From: Acidimicrobiales bacterium
GTDB taxonomy: Bacteria > Actinomycetota > Acidimicrobiia > Acidimicrobiales > JABEUL01
Direction: 5' to 3'
Assembly: GCA_013044465.1 (NCBI GenBank)
Contig: JABEUL010000009.1
Location: forward strand, 1 to 12,175
Length of the DNA stretch: 12,175 nt
Made by a program: the position numbers and the translations under genes. This document shows positions 1-7,041 of the stretch, in pieces. The first letter of the stretch is position 1. Each line of letters opens with the position of its first letter. The notes under the pieces are model-generated. The model was not told where the DNA came from and did not search any database. It saw nothing but the letters and a program-made list of their open reading frames with translations.

Positions 1-1302
1 TAATAACAGCAAGGGTTCGTAAATGCTTGCAAATTCGGGACTCGGTGTTCCCGTTGGGTCTTCTAGCTTGTAGGCCTGGTAGGCCTCTTGTTGAAGTTTC
101 GGTTGCGTGACAAGGCCGCCTGAAATGTCGTGGGACCACTGGCTAGTGGATACTTTCTGTCCAAAAATGTCTCCGAAATTTGTGGCTAGCCATTCAGGAC
201 TGTAATTTTGCTGGTTAGCAGCCATTGCGAGCCATATTGGGAAAAGCGGATCACAGGCACATACTATTGAAGTTACTCCGTGTGCTTTCATCTGAGCTAT
301 TACGTTTGTGGCCTGAGGGACTGCTTGTTGAATGTTGATAGTGTAAGCGACCTCTCTGACCATCGGGGAGTGGTATCGAGTAGCGATAATTTTTGCCAAT
401 TCAAGAGCGCAACCTGCGTAGCTGGGATTTTCAGGGTATATGAGCCCAAATTTTCGCTTCTGCTTAGTAAACGAGGGTTCACCGGCAAATATGGCATTTT
501 GATTTGCCATAGTTCGGCCAATAATTGTTGCAGATACAGTAGCTGAATCATCGCAAGTTCCGTTCGGTGAGAACTCATATGGTGCATAGGATTCAAACCA
601 AGATTGAGGCTGAGCAATTGCTCCAATTGAAATAACGTGTTCATTGGCTAGATCTTGATCATAGAGTTGGGTAGAAGCTAGGAGCGATACGTCTGCAAAT
701 GCACCATCGGATTTGGCCGTTAAGGCATCTTGCTGAGCCTGTTCTTGTCCCTGACCTTGCAACTCAGTTAATTCGTTTCCCTTTCCTACAAAAGTTTTCA
801 AAACTACGTGACGATTATAAAGTTCAAATTCCTTGTTGAAAAGGTCAATATAAGTTTGCATTGTTTGAAGCGCTTGGGCTTGAGTGCCAACCAATTGGGG
901 AGGGAAAAATGAAGCAGTAAGCCCACTCAGCGATGAAGCCGGTACCCGATACGTGATCGTTATCGTGTTTTTTGTCACACCGGGTGAAGTCGCGTTTCCA
1001 TTATTTCCTGTAAATTTGGGCTCGCACATTGGGGAGTATTTAGACCAGGTAACTTGTCTGATATTTGGCCCACATTGAAGTCCAGATCGGGTTAAACCAG
1101 GTCTCTGTGCCATGGAAGTTCCAAGTACTGCATTTCCGATGGAAAGTGACGAGGAATTTGGTGATTTTGAAGGATAGGCCGCAACTGCTAAAACAACTGC
1201 AAAAACCAGGATTAATATCGGGAGATAAAATTTGGCCCTAGTTATTACTGATTTTCTTGGAATTTTGCCAACGCCATTATGTTGGAAGGGGCTGGGGCTC
1301 AC
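1..1302 (-). CDS. Solute-binding protein, periplasmic-binding fold type I (3' end beyond window)
   Basis: The minus strand is open for 434 codons from a GTG at 1302 to the window edge, so the C-terminus is missing. The N-terminus is basic (KIPRKSVITRAK, residues 13-24), followed by a hydrophobic stretch at about 25-42 ending in AVLAVAA: a signal peptide or membrane anchor with no lipobox cysteine. Two early cysteines (77, 93) precede a SPGVTKNTITITY segment at 106-118 that resembles the first strand of Leu/Ile/Val-binding-type receptors. A lobe crossover follows, with RKFGLIYPENPSYAGCALEL (283-302) and HGVTSIVCACDP (341-352). This matches an actinobacterial family of ABC-type receptors that often stand alone; the ligand is unknown. 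A TAG two codons upstream limits the start to this GTG or the TTG just before it. No good ribosome binding site directly precedes it. It is divergent from the importer operon at 1506 and could share its permease, which is inference. Confidence 0.82.
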   Translation of the reverse strand, partial: MSPSPFQHNGVGKIPRKSVITRAKFYLPILILVFAVVLAVAAYPSKSPNSSSLSIGNAVLGTSMAQRPGLTRSGLQCGPNIRQVTWSKYSPMCEPKFTGNNGNATSPGVTKNTITITYRVPASSLSGLTASFFPPQLVGTQAQALQTMQTYIDLFNKEFELYNRHVVLKTFVGKGNELTELQGQGQEQAQQDALTAKSDGAFADVSLLASTQLYDQDLANEHVISIGAIAQPQSWFESYAPYEFSPNGTCDDSATVSATIIGRTMANQNAIFAGEPSFTKQKRKFGLIYPENPSYAGCALELAKIIATRYHSPMVREVAYTINIQQAVPQATNVIAQMKAHGVTSIVCACDPLFPIWLAMAANQQNYSPEWLATNFGDIFGQKVSTSQWSHDISGGLVTQPKLQQEAYQAYKLEDPTGTPSPEFASIYEPLLLL

Positions 1303-1331
1303 CAACTAAATCTATCTCGGTTAATTTGCAT
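1299..1331 (-). other. Possible 10-codon upstream ORF overlapping the start of the 1-1302 gene
   Basis: On the minus strand a GGAGG (1335-1339) is followed after three bases by ATG (1331-1329) and a 10-codon ORF reading MQINRDRFSW. Its TGA stop (1301-1299) overlaps the GTG start of the receptor gene (1302-1300) as GTGA, the classic arrangement for translational coupling. The receptor GTG has no convincing Shine-Dalgarno of its own, which makes the arrangement more plausible. Against it, the GGAGG to ATG spacing is short and the peptide is tiny, so chance is a real alternative. Confidence 0.35.
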
Positions 1332-1440
1332 TTTCCTCCAATGATGTAATCTCAACAACGATTAAATATCAACAATCGATTTCTCTGCACTATATATGCA
1401 AATTCGGCTTGTTGTCGAGGCACGAATGAATAAGCGTGGT

Positions 1441-1468
1441 TTTTACCTAAAATCTAGCTAAGGTAAAA
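1441..1468 (+). repeat. Inverted repeat TTTTACCT-N12-AGGTAAAA upstream of the importer operon
   Basis: Perfect 8-bp arms at 1441-1448 and 1461-1468 flank a 12-base loop, ending 37 bases before the GTG of the solute-binding gene. In RNA the stem could extend outward by G-U pairs at 1438-1440/1469-1471. It could be an operator for a dimeric regulator or a 5'-UTR hairpin. It has no GC-rich stem or U tract in the right place for a terminator. Confidence 0.4.
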
Positions 1469-1487
1469 GTTTAGGCCGTGTGCCACC

Positions 1488-1494
1488 GGAAGGA
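1488..1494 (+). promoter_or_regulatory. Ribosome binding site GGAAGGA of the solute-binding gene at 1506
   Basis: GGAAGGA lies 11 bases before the GTG at 1506. It supports that start over the closer GTG at 1498, which runs into TGA after three codons. Confidence 0.6.
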
Positions 1495-1505
1495 TTGGTG
1501 AAAGA

Positions 1506-2861
1506 GTGACTTTTTTAAGCAGGGCAAGTAGGTTTGGGGCCGTGGGGGCTAGAAATTTGCTAGTTCCTTTTGTTGTTGGCAGTCTTATGTTAAGTGGATG
1601 TTCCAATGCCAAGCCGAGTATTACCACCTCTGGCGGGAGTAACGGATTGAGTGCAAACCAAATAGTGATAGGAGGCGTGGCATCACTGACTGGCCCTTTG
1701 ACGGCAGATTTTGCACCTATTTATGACGGCGTCAACGCATACTTTGATCAAGTAAATGCATCTGGTGGAGTGTATGGGCGCCAATTAAAGTTTCAGTATC
1801 CTTTAGATGACGCCTCTGATCCAAGTCAAGATATTGACCAAGTCAGAAACCTAATTAGTAATTTTCACGTATTTGCTGTTGTTGGCGTTGCCACCCCTAA
1901 TTTCGCAGGAGCTTCCCTTTTAGCCAACGCTCAAGTTCCTACCTTTGGAATGGCAATAAATCCTGGATGGTCACCATCTCCAAACATGTTTGGCGTAGGT
2001 GGTTCTTATACGAGCTTTAGCGCCCCTCAAACAGAAGTAGCTTTCCTGGCCGAACAGGTGCATGCAACTAAGGCGGCCGTTGTTGCCTACAACGTATCTC
2101 AGAGTCAACAAGGGTGCCAGGGAGTCATAAACGGTTTAAAGAAATTTGGTATTTCTGTTGTATTCCAAGATCTGGGCATTCCTGCTCCGGCTATTGATCT
2201 CAGTGCTGATGTGGCAAGAATAAAGAGTTCAGGCGCAACATTTGTAGCTAGCTGTATGGATGTTTCGGGAAACTTGCTATTAAGCCAGGATCTACACCAA
2301 GGTGGGCTTCCAAATATCACTCAATACTGGCTCGATGGCTATGATCCGGCAATTTTAGCTAACAGCACAAACACTTCATTGATGGACGGAGTTTACTTTC
2401 TGATCAGTCATGCACCTTTCGGGGTTGAAACAACTAATCCCAGCGCCTATCCTGGCATGGTTCAATTCTTTAATGCCATGGCCAAGTATGAGCCAAATGT
2501 ACAGCCCTCCGAAGCTGCACTAGATGGTTGGATGAGTGCCGATCTTTTTGTCACGGGGCTTAAGGCTGCGGGGAAGGATGTTACTAGGGCCAAATTAGTA
2601 GCTGCTATTAACAAACTAACTAGTTATACAGCCAATGGACTTCTTCCACCGGTGAACTGGAGAATTTCCCATACTGGGAATGGTTCTGACTGCCAGGCCT
2701 TTGTCCAAGCTGTTGGAACACAGTTTGTTTCCCGTTTTGGATCAGGAGGATCGGTTTTTACATGTTATTCACTTAACTCTTCCCAAGTGCCAATTGTGCC
2801 GCTAAATGGTGTTCCCGGACTTCCGGGGTTGACCAACTCTGGAGGAGGCAGTAAAAGCTAG
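1506..2861 (+). CDS. ABC importer solute-binding lipoprotein, HAAT/LivK type
   Basis: A 451-residue receptor of the Leu/Ile/Val-binding family (periplasmic-binding fold type I) that would capture a substrate outside the membrane and deliver it to the permease encoded next. The signal peptide (residues 1-31, hydrophobic from about 18) ends in the lipobox LSGC with the lipidated cysteine at 32, followed by a Ser/Gly linker. The mature domain begins with ANQIVIGGVASLTGPLT, the family's usual first strand and ligand-contact loop, then YDGVNAYFDQVNASGGVYGR, the typical segment that ends in GG.YGR. FAVVGVATPNFAGA corresponds to the first-lobe ligand-binding stretch. The length is slightly above the usual 380-420, with a Gly/Pro-rich C-terminal tail. 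The GTG start is supported by GGAAGGA at 1488. The stop at 2859-2861 abuts the permease GTG. Substrate could be branched-chain amino acids, amides, urea or other small polar compounds; sequence alone does not decide. Confidence 0.92.
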   Translation: MTFLSRASRFGAVGARNLLVPFVVGSLMLSGCSNAKPSITTSGGSNGLSANQIVIGGVASLTGPLTADFAPIYDGVNAYFDQVNASGGVYGRQLKFQYPLDDASDPSQDIDQVRNLISNFHVFAVVGVATPNFAGASLLANAQVPTFGMAINPGWSPSPNMFGVGGSYTSFSAPQTEVAFLAEQVHATKAAVVAYNVSQSQQGCQGVINGLKKFGISVVFQDLGIPAPAIDLSADVARIKSSGATFVASCMDVSGNLLLSQDLHQGGLPNITQYWLDGYDPAILANSTNTSLMDGVYFLISHAPFGVETTNPSAYPGMVQFFNAMAKYEPNVQPSEAALDGWMSADLFVTGLKAAGKDVTRAKLVAAINKLTSYTANGLLPPVNWRISHTGNGSDCQAFVQAVGTQFVSRFGSGGSVFTCYSLNSSQVPIVPLNGVPGLPGLTNSGGGSKS

Positions 2862-4802
2862 GTGAGCCAACTGCCGATTGATGTTTTAAGTGGTCTCCCA
2901 TTTGGTTGCGTTTATGGGCTTTTAGCACTGGGTCTTGTCATGGGGTATAGGACTTCCGGGGTTTTAAATCTAGCCTTAGGAGCTCAAGGGTTTTTAGTTG
3001 CACTGTTTTTTAATGCGGCAATCGATGATGGATGGTCCTCACTGGTATCTTTTATTGTTTGGGTGATCATATTTGGACCATTCGTAGGCATTGCTCTAGA
3101 CCGATTACTTTTTAGACATGTCAGGGGCGCTCCTGTTGTAGTTCAACTTGTGAGCGTGCTAGGCCTTTTAATAGCCATCCCATCACTTGCTACAGTCCTT
3201 GCTGGTTCCACCTCACCTTCGCCTCACGCTTTGATCCTTGCCCCATCAACTATTTATACTCACTTAGGCGGATATGCAATAAGTGGCCAAGCAGTTGTAA
3301 CTGTCTCGATCACAATTGTGGTTCTGGGTTTACTGAGTTACTTGATGCATTTCTCGAGACTTGGACTTTACATGCGATCAGTTGTTGAGAGTCCAAAGTT
3401 GGCGGAGCTCTCTGGAATTGAAGCTGAACGTGTAGGCGCTTTAGCTTGGGGACTTTCGAGTCTTTTAGCTGGGCTTGCCGGAGTACTGATAGTTCCTATT
3501 CTCCATCAAGTAAGTTCATTTTCTCTCACTACACTCGTCGTAGCAGCCACTGCGGCAGCCGCAGTTGGTGGCTTAACGAGTCTGCCATTGACTATGGCAG
3601 GTGCCCTCATGCTTGGAATAACCCAGCAAATAATTGCCGGTTTTGCTCCAACTGGGGCGCAGTGGACCCAAGGGCTTAGGCCGTCACTGCCATTTGTGAT
3701 ACTTGGATTTGCATTAATTTTTCATCCAAGACTTACCCATCTTGCTGGAAGGAGTGATCCGATGGCCGGCATAAATCCTCCCGTGCCATCGCTTGATGTG
3801 ATTAGAAGGCAAGTTCGAAAGGGGAGGAACTCGAGATGGGTTGTAGGTTTGGCTGCAACTATTGTAATTGCAGTTGTGGCATTGAATGTCACTGATGCCT
3901 GGGCATTTTATTTGAGCCAAGGGGCGTCATATGCATGCATTTTCCTCTCCATTACCCTTTTAAATGGAACAGGAGGACAAATCTCCTTGAGCCAAGCAAG
4001 CTTTGCCGGCGTTGGTGGATTCGTTACTGCGCAAATGGCTATTCATTTTGCACTCCCCGTGGGAGCAGGAGTTTTCCTAGGAGCTCTGGCAGCAGGAGCG
4101 GCTGGCTTTATAGTAGCTATTCCGTCATCTCGCTTAGAGGGATTAGGCACAGCATTAGTTACTCTTGCATTTGCGATGCTTGCAGATTCATTACTGTTCC
4201 CACTCTCATGGATGGGAAATGGCGGCACCGGAGTGATTTTGCCAAGACCTCAGTTTGGAAGTATAAGTTTTAATTCCTCTAGACCACTGTTGCTGTTTGT
4301 TTTGGTTTTCTTAGCAGGGCTTAGCTGGTTTGTAGTTTGGATCAGAGAGTCTAAGCTGGGGTTAGAAGCACTCGCAGTATCTTCATCAAGAAGAGGGGCG
4401 AATGCAATTGGACTTTCTAACAAGAGAGTGTCTATTTCAATCTTCACCATCTCAGCAGCTATAGCTGGACTTGGCGGAGGAATTTTTGCCATAACAGATC
4501 AAAGTATTTCTCCAAGTGACTTCAACTCACAGTACTCACTTGTGTTCTTGGTCATTGTTGTGGTTTTGGGGTCAAGGACAGTCTATGGAGCATTAGTGGG
4601 AGGTTTTGGTTATGTAATTGTTAAGCAACTCTTGTCTACTTTTGCACCGCAGAGTTTTGGGGCATTAATCCCACTGGTAGTAGGAGTTCTCGCAATCTCT
4701 TGGGTTTTGCACCCAGAGGGATTAATCGAGCGCCAACACCGATACATAACGCAGCTAAAGTCACACCTGCCCAAAAAGGGTCTCGTGGCGGCATCGAAAT
4801 GA
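2862..4802 (+). CDS. Fused LivH-LivM ABC transporter permease
   Basis: A 646-residue membrane protein that joins the two permeases usually encoded by livH and livM. Residues 1 to about 295 are LivH-like: a first helix PFGCVYGLLALGLVMGY, the GVLNLALGAQGFLVA segment, and the cytoplasmic coupling region ESPKLAELSGIEAERVG followed by LAGLAGVL. A charged linker (about 296-325, with RRQVRKGRNSR) leads into the LivM-like half, with GTGGQISLSQASFAGVGGF, RLEGLGTALVTLAFAMLAD and the coupling segment SSRRGANAIGLSNKRVSIS followed by AIAGLGGGIFA. Each half contributes several hydrophobic helices. The GTG start directly follows the receptor's stop, and GGAGGAGG at 2841-2848 inside the receptor gene is a strong Shine-Dalgarno at 13-base spacing, so translation is probably coupled. 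Fused LivHM proteins are known in some actinobacterial importers; no frameshift or stop interrupts the joint. Confidence 0.92.
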   Translation: MSQLPIDVLSGLPFGCVYGLLALGLVMGYRTSGVLNLALGAQGFLVALFFNAAIDDGWSSLVSFIVWVIIFGPFVGIALDRLLFRHVRGAPVVVQLVSVLGLLIAIPSLATVLAGSTSPSPHALILAPSTIYTHLGGYAISGQAVVTVSITIVVLGLLSYLMHFSRLGLYMRSVVESPKLAELSGIEAERVGALAWGLSSLLAGLAGVLIVPILHQVSSFSLTTLVVAATAAAAVGGLTSLPLTMAGALMLGITQQIIAGFAPTGAQWTQGLRPSLPFVILGFALIFHPRLTHLAGRSDPMAGINPPVPSLDVIRRQVRKGRNSRWVVGLAATIVIAVVALNVTDAWAFYLSQGASYACIFLSITLLNGTGGQISLSQASFAGVGGFVTAQMAIHFALPVGAGVFLGALAAGAAGFIVAIPSSRLEGLGTALVTLAFAMLADSLLFPLSWMGNGGTGVILPRPQFGSISFNSSRPLLLFVLVFLAGLSWFVVWIRESKLGLEALAVSSSRRGANAIGLSNKRVSISIFTISAAIAGLGGGIFAITDQSISPSDFNSQYSLVFLVIVVVLGSRTVYGALVGGFGYVIVKQLLSTFAPQSFGALIPLVVGVLAISWVLHPEGLIERQHRYITQLKSHLPKKGLVAASK

Positions 4803-4809
4803 GTACGTT

Positions 4810-5685
4810 ATGAACTTTGCGGCGAATTCGGATGTGGAAAGTGTAAATGTATTAGAGATAAAGGGTGTCACCAAAAAGTTCGGTGGACTAACTAGCTTGG
4901 ACAATGTCAATATAGTTCTTGGAGAACAAACGATACATGGATTGATTGGCCCCAATGGTGCTGGCAAAACAACCCTATTCAGTATTTTAAGCGGCGAATT
5001 GCGCCCCGACAATGGCGACATATATTTTCTGGGTAGATCTATTAAAGGCCTTTCTCCTCCAAAGCGGGCAAGGCTTGGGATAGGGAGAACGTTCCAAAGA
5101 CTTGAGTTATTTAAAGGCATGACCGTAAGTGAGCACGTACTCATCTCGCTGAGATGCAGAGATTCAAATTGGGGAAATTTCTCACTCGATCAAATCTCGA
5201 CTGAACCAATAATAAACCTTACAACCTCATCTATGCGCACATTTGTTATTTCTAAATTTCACTTCTTCAGACAGTTTTCGAGAGGTGCGCCAAGCCCAAA
5301 TGAAAGCGAGAAAATTAAATCACTTTTAATGAGCCTGAACCTGTCTGAAGTAGCCGATCGCCAGGTGGAGTCACTTCCATTAGGCCATGGACGGCTAGTA
5401 GAGATGGCTCGAGCTCTGGCGCTATCGCCCCAGGTACTTTTGCTAGATGAACCATCTTCCGGACTTGATTCACTTGAAACCCAAGTACTTTCAAATGCTA
5501 TTAAGGCTGTTGTCGAGACTTATCGTTGCTCGGTGATTATAGTCGAGCACGACATTAAATTTGTCGAACGACTCGCTTCGGTTGTCACTGTTCTAGATGC
5601 TGGGAAAATTGTAGCTTCAGGGGAGACTAAAACTGTTTTACGGAGTGAGAAAGTTAGAGCAATTTACTCTGGAATATCCACATGA
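4810..5685 (+). CDS. ABC importer ATP-binding protein, LivG type
   Basis: A 291-residue ATPase, one of two that drive the importer. Walker A GPNGAGKTT is at 47-55, the Q-loop RTFQ ends at Q96, Walker B VLLLDE at 209-214 is followed by PSSGLD, and the switch histidine is H247 (VEHD). The ABC signature is LPLGHGRLVEMARAL from 189 in place of LSGGQ. LivG-family proteins commonly have a variant signature here, so I do not read it as loss of function. The usual length is about 255. The extra residues lie between the Q-loop and the signature, about 115-165 (including SNWGNFSLDQISTEP and RTFVISKFHFF), in the helical subdomain that contacts the permease. The ATG follows the permease stop by seven bases with no strong ribosome binding site, suggesting coupling. 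The end overlaps the next gene as ATGA. Confidence 0.93.
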   Translation: MNFAANSDVESVNVLEIKGVTKKFGGLTSLDNVNIVLGEQTIHGLIGPNGAGKTTLFSILSGELRPDNGDIYFLGRSIKGLSPPKRARLGIGRTFQRLELFKGMTVSEHVLISLRCRDSNWGNFSLDQISTEPIINLTTSSMRTFVISKFHFFRQFSRGAPSPNESEKIKSLLMSLNLSEVADRQVESLPLGHGRLVEMARALALSPQVLLLDEPSSGLDSLETQVLSNAIKAVVETYRCSVIIVEHDIKFVERLASVVTVLDAGKIVASGETKTVLRSEKVRAIYSGIST

Positions 5686-6395
5686 TTGAAAATTCACTCA
5701 AAGATCTTGAAAAAAAAGGTAGCGAAAAGAATCAACCACTACTTGTCGTAGATAACATTGAGGCTTCATACGGTCCATTTAGAGCGTTATTTGGTGTAAG
5801 TTTCACTTTGAATTATGGGAGCTCAATTGCTTTGCTGGGACCCAACGGTGCTGGGAAGTCAACTGTGGCTCGAGCAATATCGGGATTGATTAGGCCGGGT
5901 AATGGGCACATTTACTTTAGGGGAGATGAAATTACCGGAAAGGACACGTGGAGGATTGAGCGACTTGGGGTTGCCCACGTACCAGAGGGAAGAGGAGTTT
6001 TTGCCTCACTCACTGTTCAAGAGAATCTCAAAGTATTTTTATCCCATGCCGTTCCAAAAAAACTTATGCATGAAAAGATTGACGAAGTCTACTCATTTTT
6101 CCCAAGGTTAAAAGAGCGATCTCTCCAAAGAGCAGAAACTCTAAGTGGGGGCGAGCAGCGGATGCTCGCACTTTCAAGAGCTCTAGTGGCCCCTCCCCTT
6201 TTACTTATCGCAGACGAACTCTCCCTTGGTTTGGCACCAATTCTCTCGCAAGAAGTTTGGTCCTCAATGGGCGAGATCAGAAAGAAAGGGACATCGATAA
6301 TAGTAATTGAGCAAAATATTGATCAGGCAAAAGCTTTCGCAGATAATGTGGTTGAACTTAGTCGAGGAAAGATCGTTGAATCTCCTTCAATTTAG
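5682..6395 (+). CDS. ABC importer ATP-binding protein, LivF type
   Basis: A 237-residue ATPase, the partner of the preceding LivG-type subunit. Walker A GPNGAGKST is at 53-61, the LivF hallmark HVPEGRGVFASLTVQENL is at 99-116, the signature LSGGEQR is at 154-160, and Walker B LLLIADE at 173-179 is followed by LSLGLAP. The switch histidine is replaced by glutamine (IEQN, Q211), which is normal for LivF. Residues 1-20 form a charged, lysine-rich extension before the first strand. The start overlaps the previous stop by four bases (ATGA), so the subunits are probably coupled in translation. This is the last gene of the operon. Its final codons overlap the end of the convergent lipoprotein gene by four bases, and no terminator hairpin with a T-tract is visible. 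Confidence 0.93.
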   Translation: MIENSLKDLEKKGSEKNQPLLVVDNIEASYGPFRALFGVSFTLNYGSSIALLGPNGAGKSTVARAISGLIRPGNGHIYFRGDEITGKDTWRIERLGVAHVPEGRGVFASLTVQENLKVFLSHAVPKKLMHEKIDEVYSFFPRLKERSLQRAETLSGGEQRMLALSRALVAPPLLLIADELSLGLAPILSQEVWSSMGEIRKKGTSIIVIEQNIDQAKAFADNVVELSRGKIVESPSI

Positions 6396-6886
6396 CATCC
6401 CTGAGGGGTCCCCGAGGCACTGGCAAGCGAAAGAAGCGAGCAAATTGTAGACTTAGCTACTAACCATTTTCCATTTATTTCAACCGCATAGCCAATCGAT
6501 GGAGTTGGAAATATTGGTGTGCCAGCCGGAGAAATTATTGAGTAATAAACTTTTGCACATGGCGAAGGTTGGTCGGCCATTTGGCATTCACTGACTGAGT
6601 CAAATACTACTGAATCAACTTTAGCTCCACCGGCAGCTTTGGCCAGTTGAGAGTGAAATGTTGAAGTCATTGCGGCCGCTAATGACGAACCATCCTGGGT
6701 AACGGCTATTTTGGGTGCAATTGAGGGATTTTGGAGATTGAATAAAGTACTAAAAGCATTGGTAATTTCTTGCTTGGCCTGAGTCTTGGATAAAGTCGTT
6801 GTGGTTGATGTGGCTGGGGTCGCAGAACTGCAGGCAGCCAAGGAAATTCCCAGTAATAGGCTGACCAGTAAGGAACGTATTTTCAT
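6392..6886 (-). CDS. Small secreted lipoprotein, possibly MTB12-like
   Basis: A 164-residue exported protein. The signal peptide MKIRSLLVSLLLGISLAAC has a lipobox with the lipidated cysteine at 19, followed by a Ser/Thr-rich linker (20-32). The mature part starts with an amphipathic helix (SKTQAKQEITNAFSTLFN, 33-50), then alternating segments ending in VEINGKWLVAKSTICSLLSL (136-155). That order, and the GKW..A...CSLL ending, resemble the MTB12 family of mycobacterial secreted antigens, which have an NTF2-like fold; this is pattern recognition and not a confirmed match. Four further cysteines (101, 110, 149, 164) could form two disulfides outside the cell. AGGAG at 6892-6896 sits five bases before the ATG, a good ribosome binding site. 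The function is unknown. The gene is convergent with the importer operon and divergent from the hydrolase-like gene at 7042. Confidence 0.8.
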   Translation of the reverse strand: MKIRSLLVSLLLGISLAACSSATPATSTTTTLSKTQAKQEITNAFSTLFNLQNPSIAPKIAVTQDGSSLAAAMTSTFHSQLAKAAGGAKVDSVVFDSVSECQMADQPSPCAKVYYSIISPAGTPIFPTPSIGYAVEINGKWLVAKSTICSLLSLASASGTPQGC

Positions 6887-7041
6887 TTTTTCTCCTAGTG
6901 GGAAAAGCTCAAAACCGAACTAGATCTAGATTCTATCAATTCTGGCCATAACACTTCTTGGCTTGCTTGAGGATTGATACCAGAAAAAGAATACTGTAGT
7001 ACTATTATCGGGAACATCTTAAAGAAGTAATTTCAGAAACT
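6887..7041. promoter_or_regulatory. Divergent intergenic region between lipoprotein and hydrolase-like genes
   Basis: This 155-bp gap carries both promoters. A perfect palindrome CTAGATCTAG lies at 6920-6929. TTGATA at 6974-6979 is a possible -35 element for the plus-strand gene, with TAGTAC (17-base spacing) or TACTAT (7000-7005) as weak -10 candidates, and TAGTACTA (6997-7004) is a small palindrome over the same place. None is strong enough to call a start site. Confidence 0.3.

Larger units (their letters stand above)
1303..1505. promoter_or_regulatory. Divergent intergenic region with direct and inverted repeats
   Basis: This 203-bp AT-rich gap must hold the promoters of both divergent solute-binding genes. 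Visible structure: the heptamer TCAACAA occurs at 1352-1358 and 1369-1375, exactly 17 bases apart, each followed within one or two bases by CGATT; CGATT (1359-1363) and AATCG (1374-1378) also form an inverted repeat. A TATATAT run lies at 1391-1397. An 8-bp inverted repeat is listed separately at 1441-1468. No convincing -35/-10 pair could be fixed by eye. Confidence 0.5.

Noticed and set aside
189..200. LivG signature LPLGHGR as evidence of a dead ATPase (residue numbers)
   Set aside because: LivG-family ATPases commonly have a degenerate signature at this place, and Walker A, Walker B and the switch histidine are intact.
300..644. 114-codon minus-strand ORF inside the receptor gene
   Set aside because: It is out of frame with the long open frame 1-1302, whose translation has clear receptor features; the short ORF has low-complexity Leu/Gln content only.
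4761..5144. 127-codon minus-strand ORF opposite the LivG-type gene
   Set aside because: It is antisense to a gene with full ATPase motifs and crosses the permease/ATPase junction; no recognisable domain.
6398..6418. GGGGTCCCC and CCC-TGA-GGGG as a terminator
   Set aside because: The stems are three or four bases with one- to three-base loops, there is no T-tract on either strand, and the bases encode the end of the lipoprotein.
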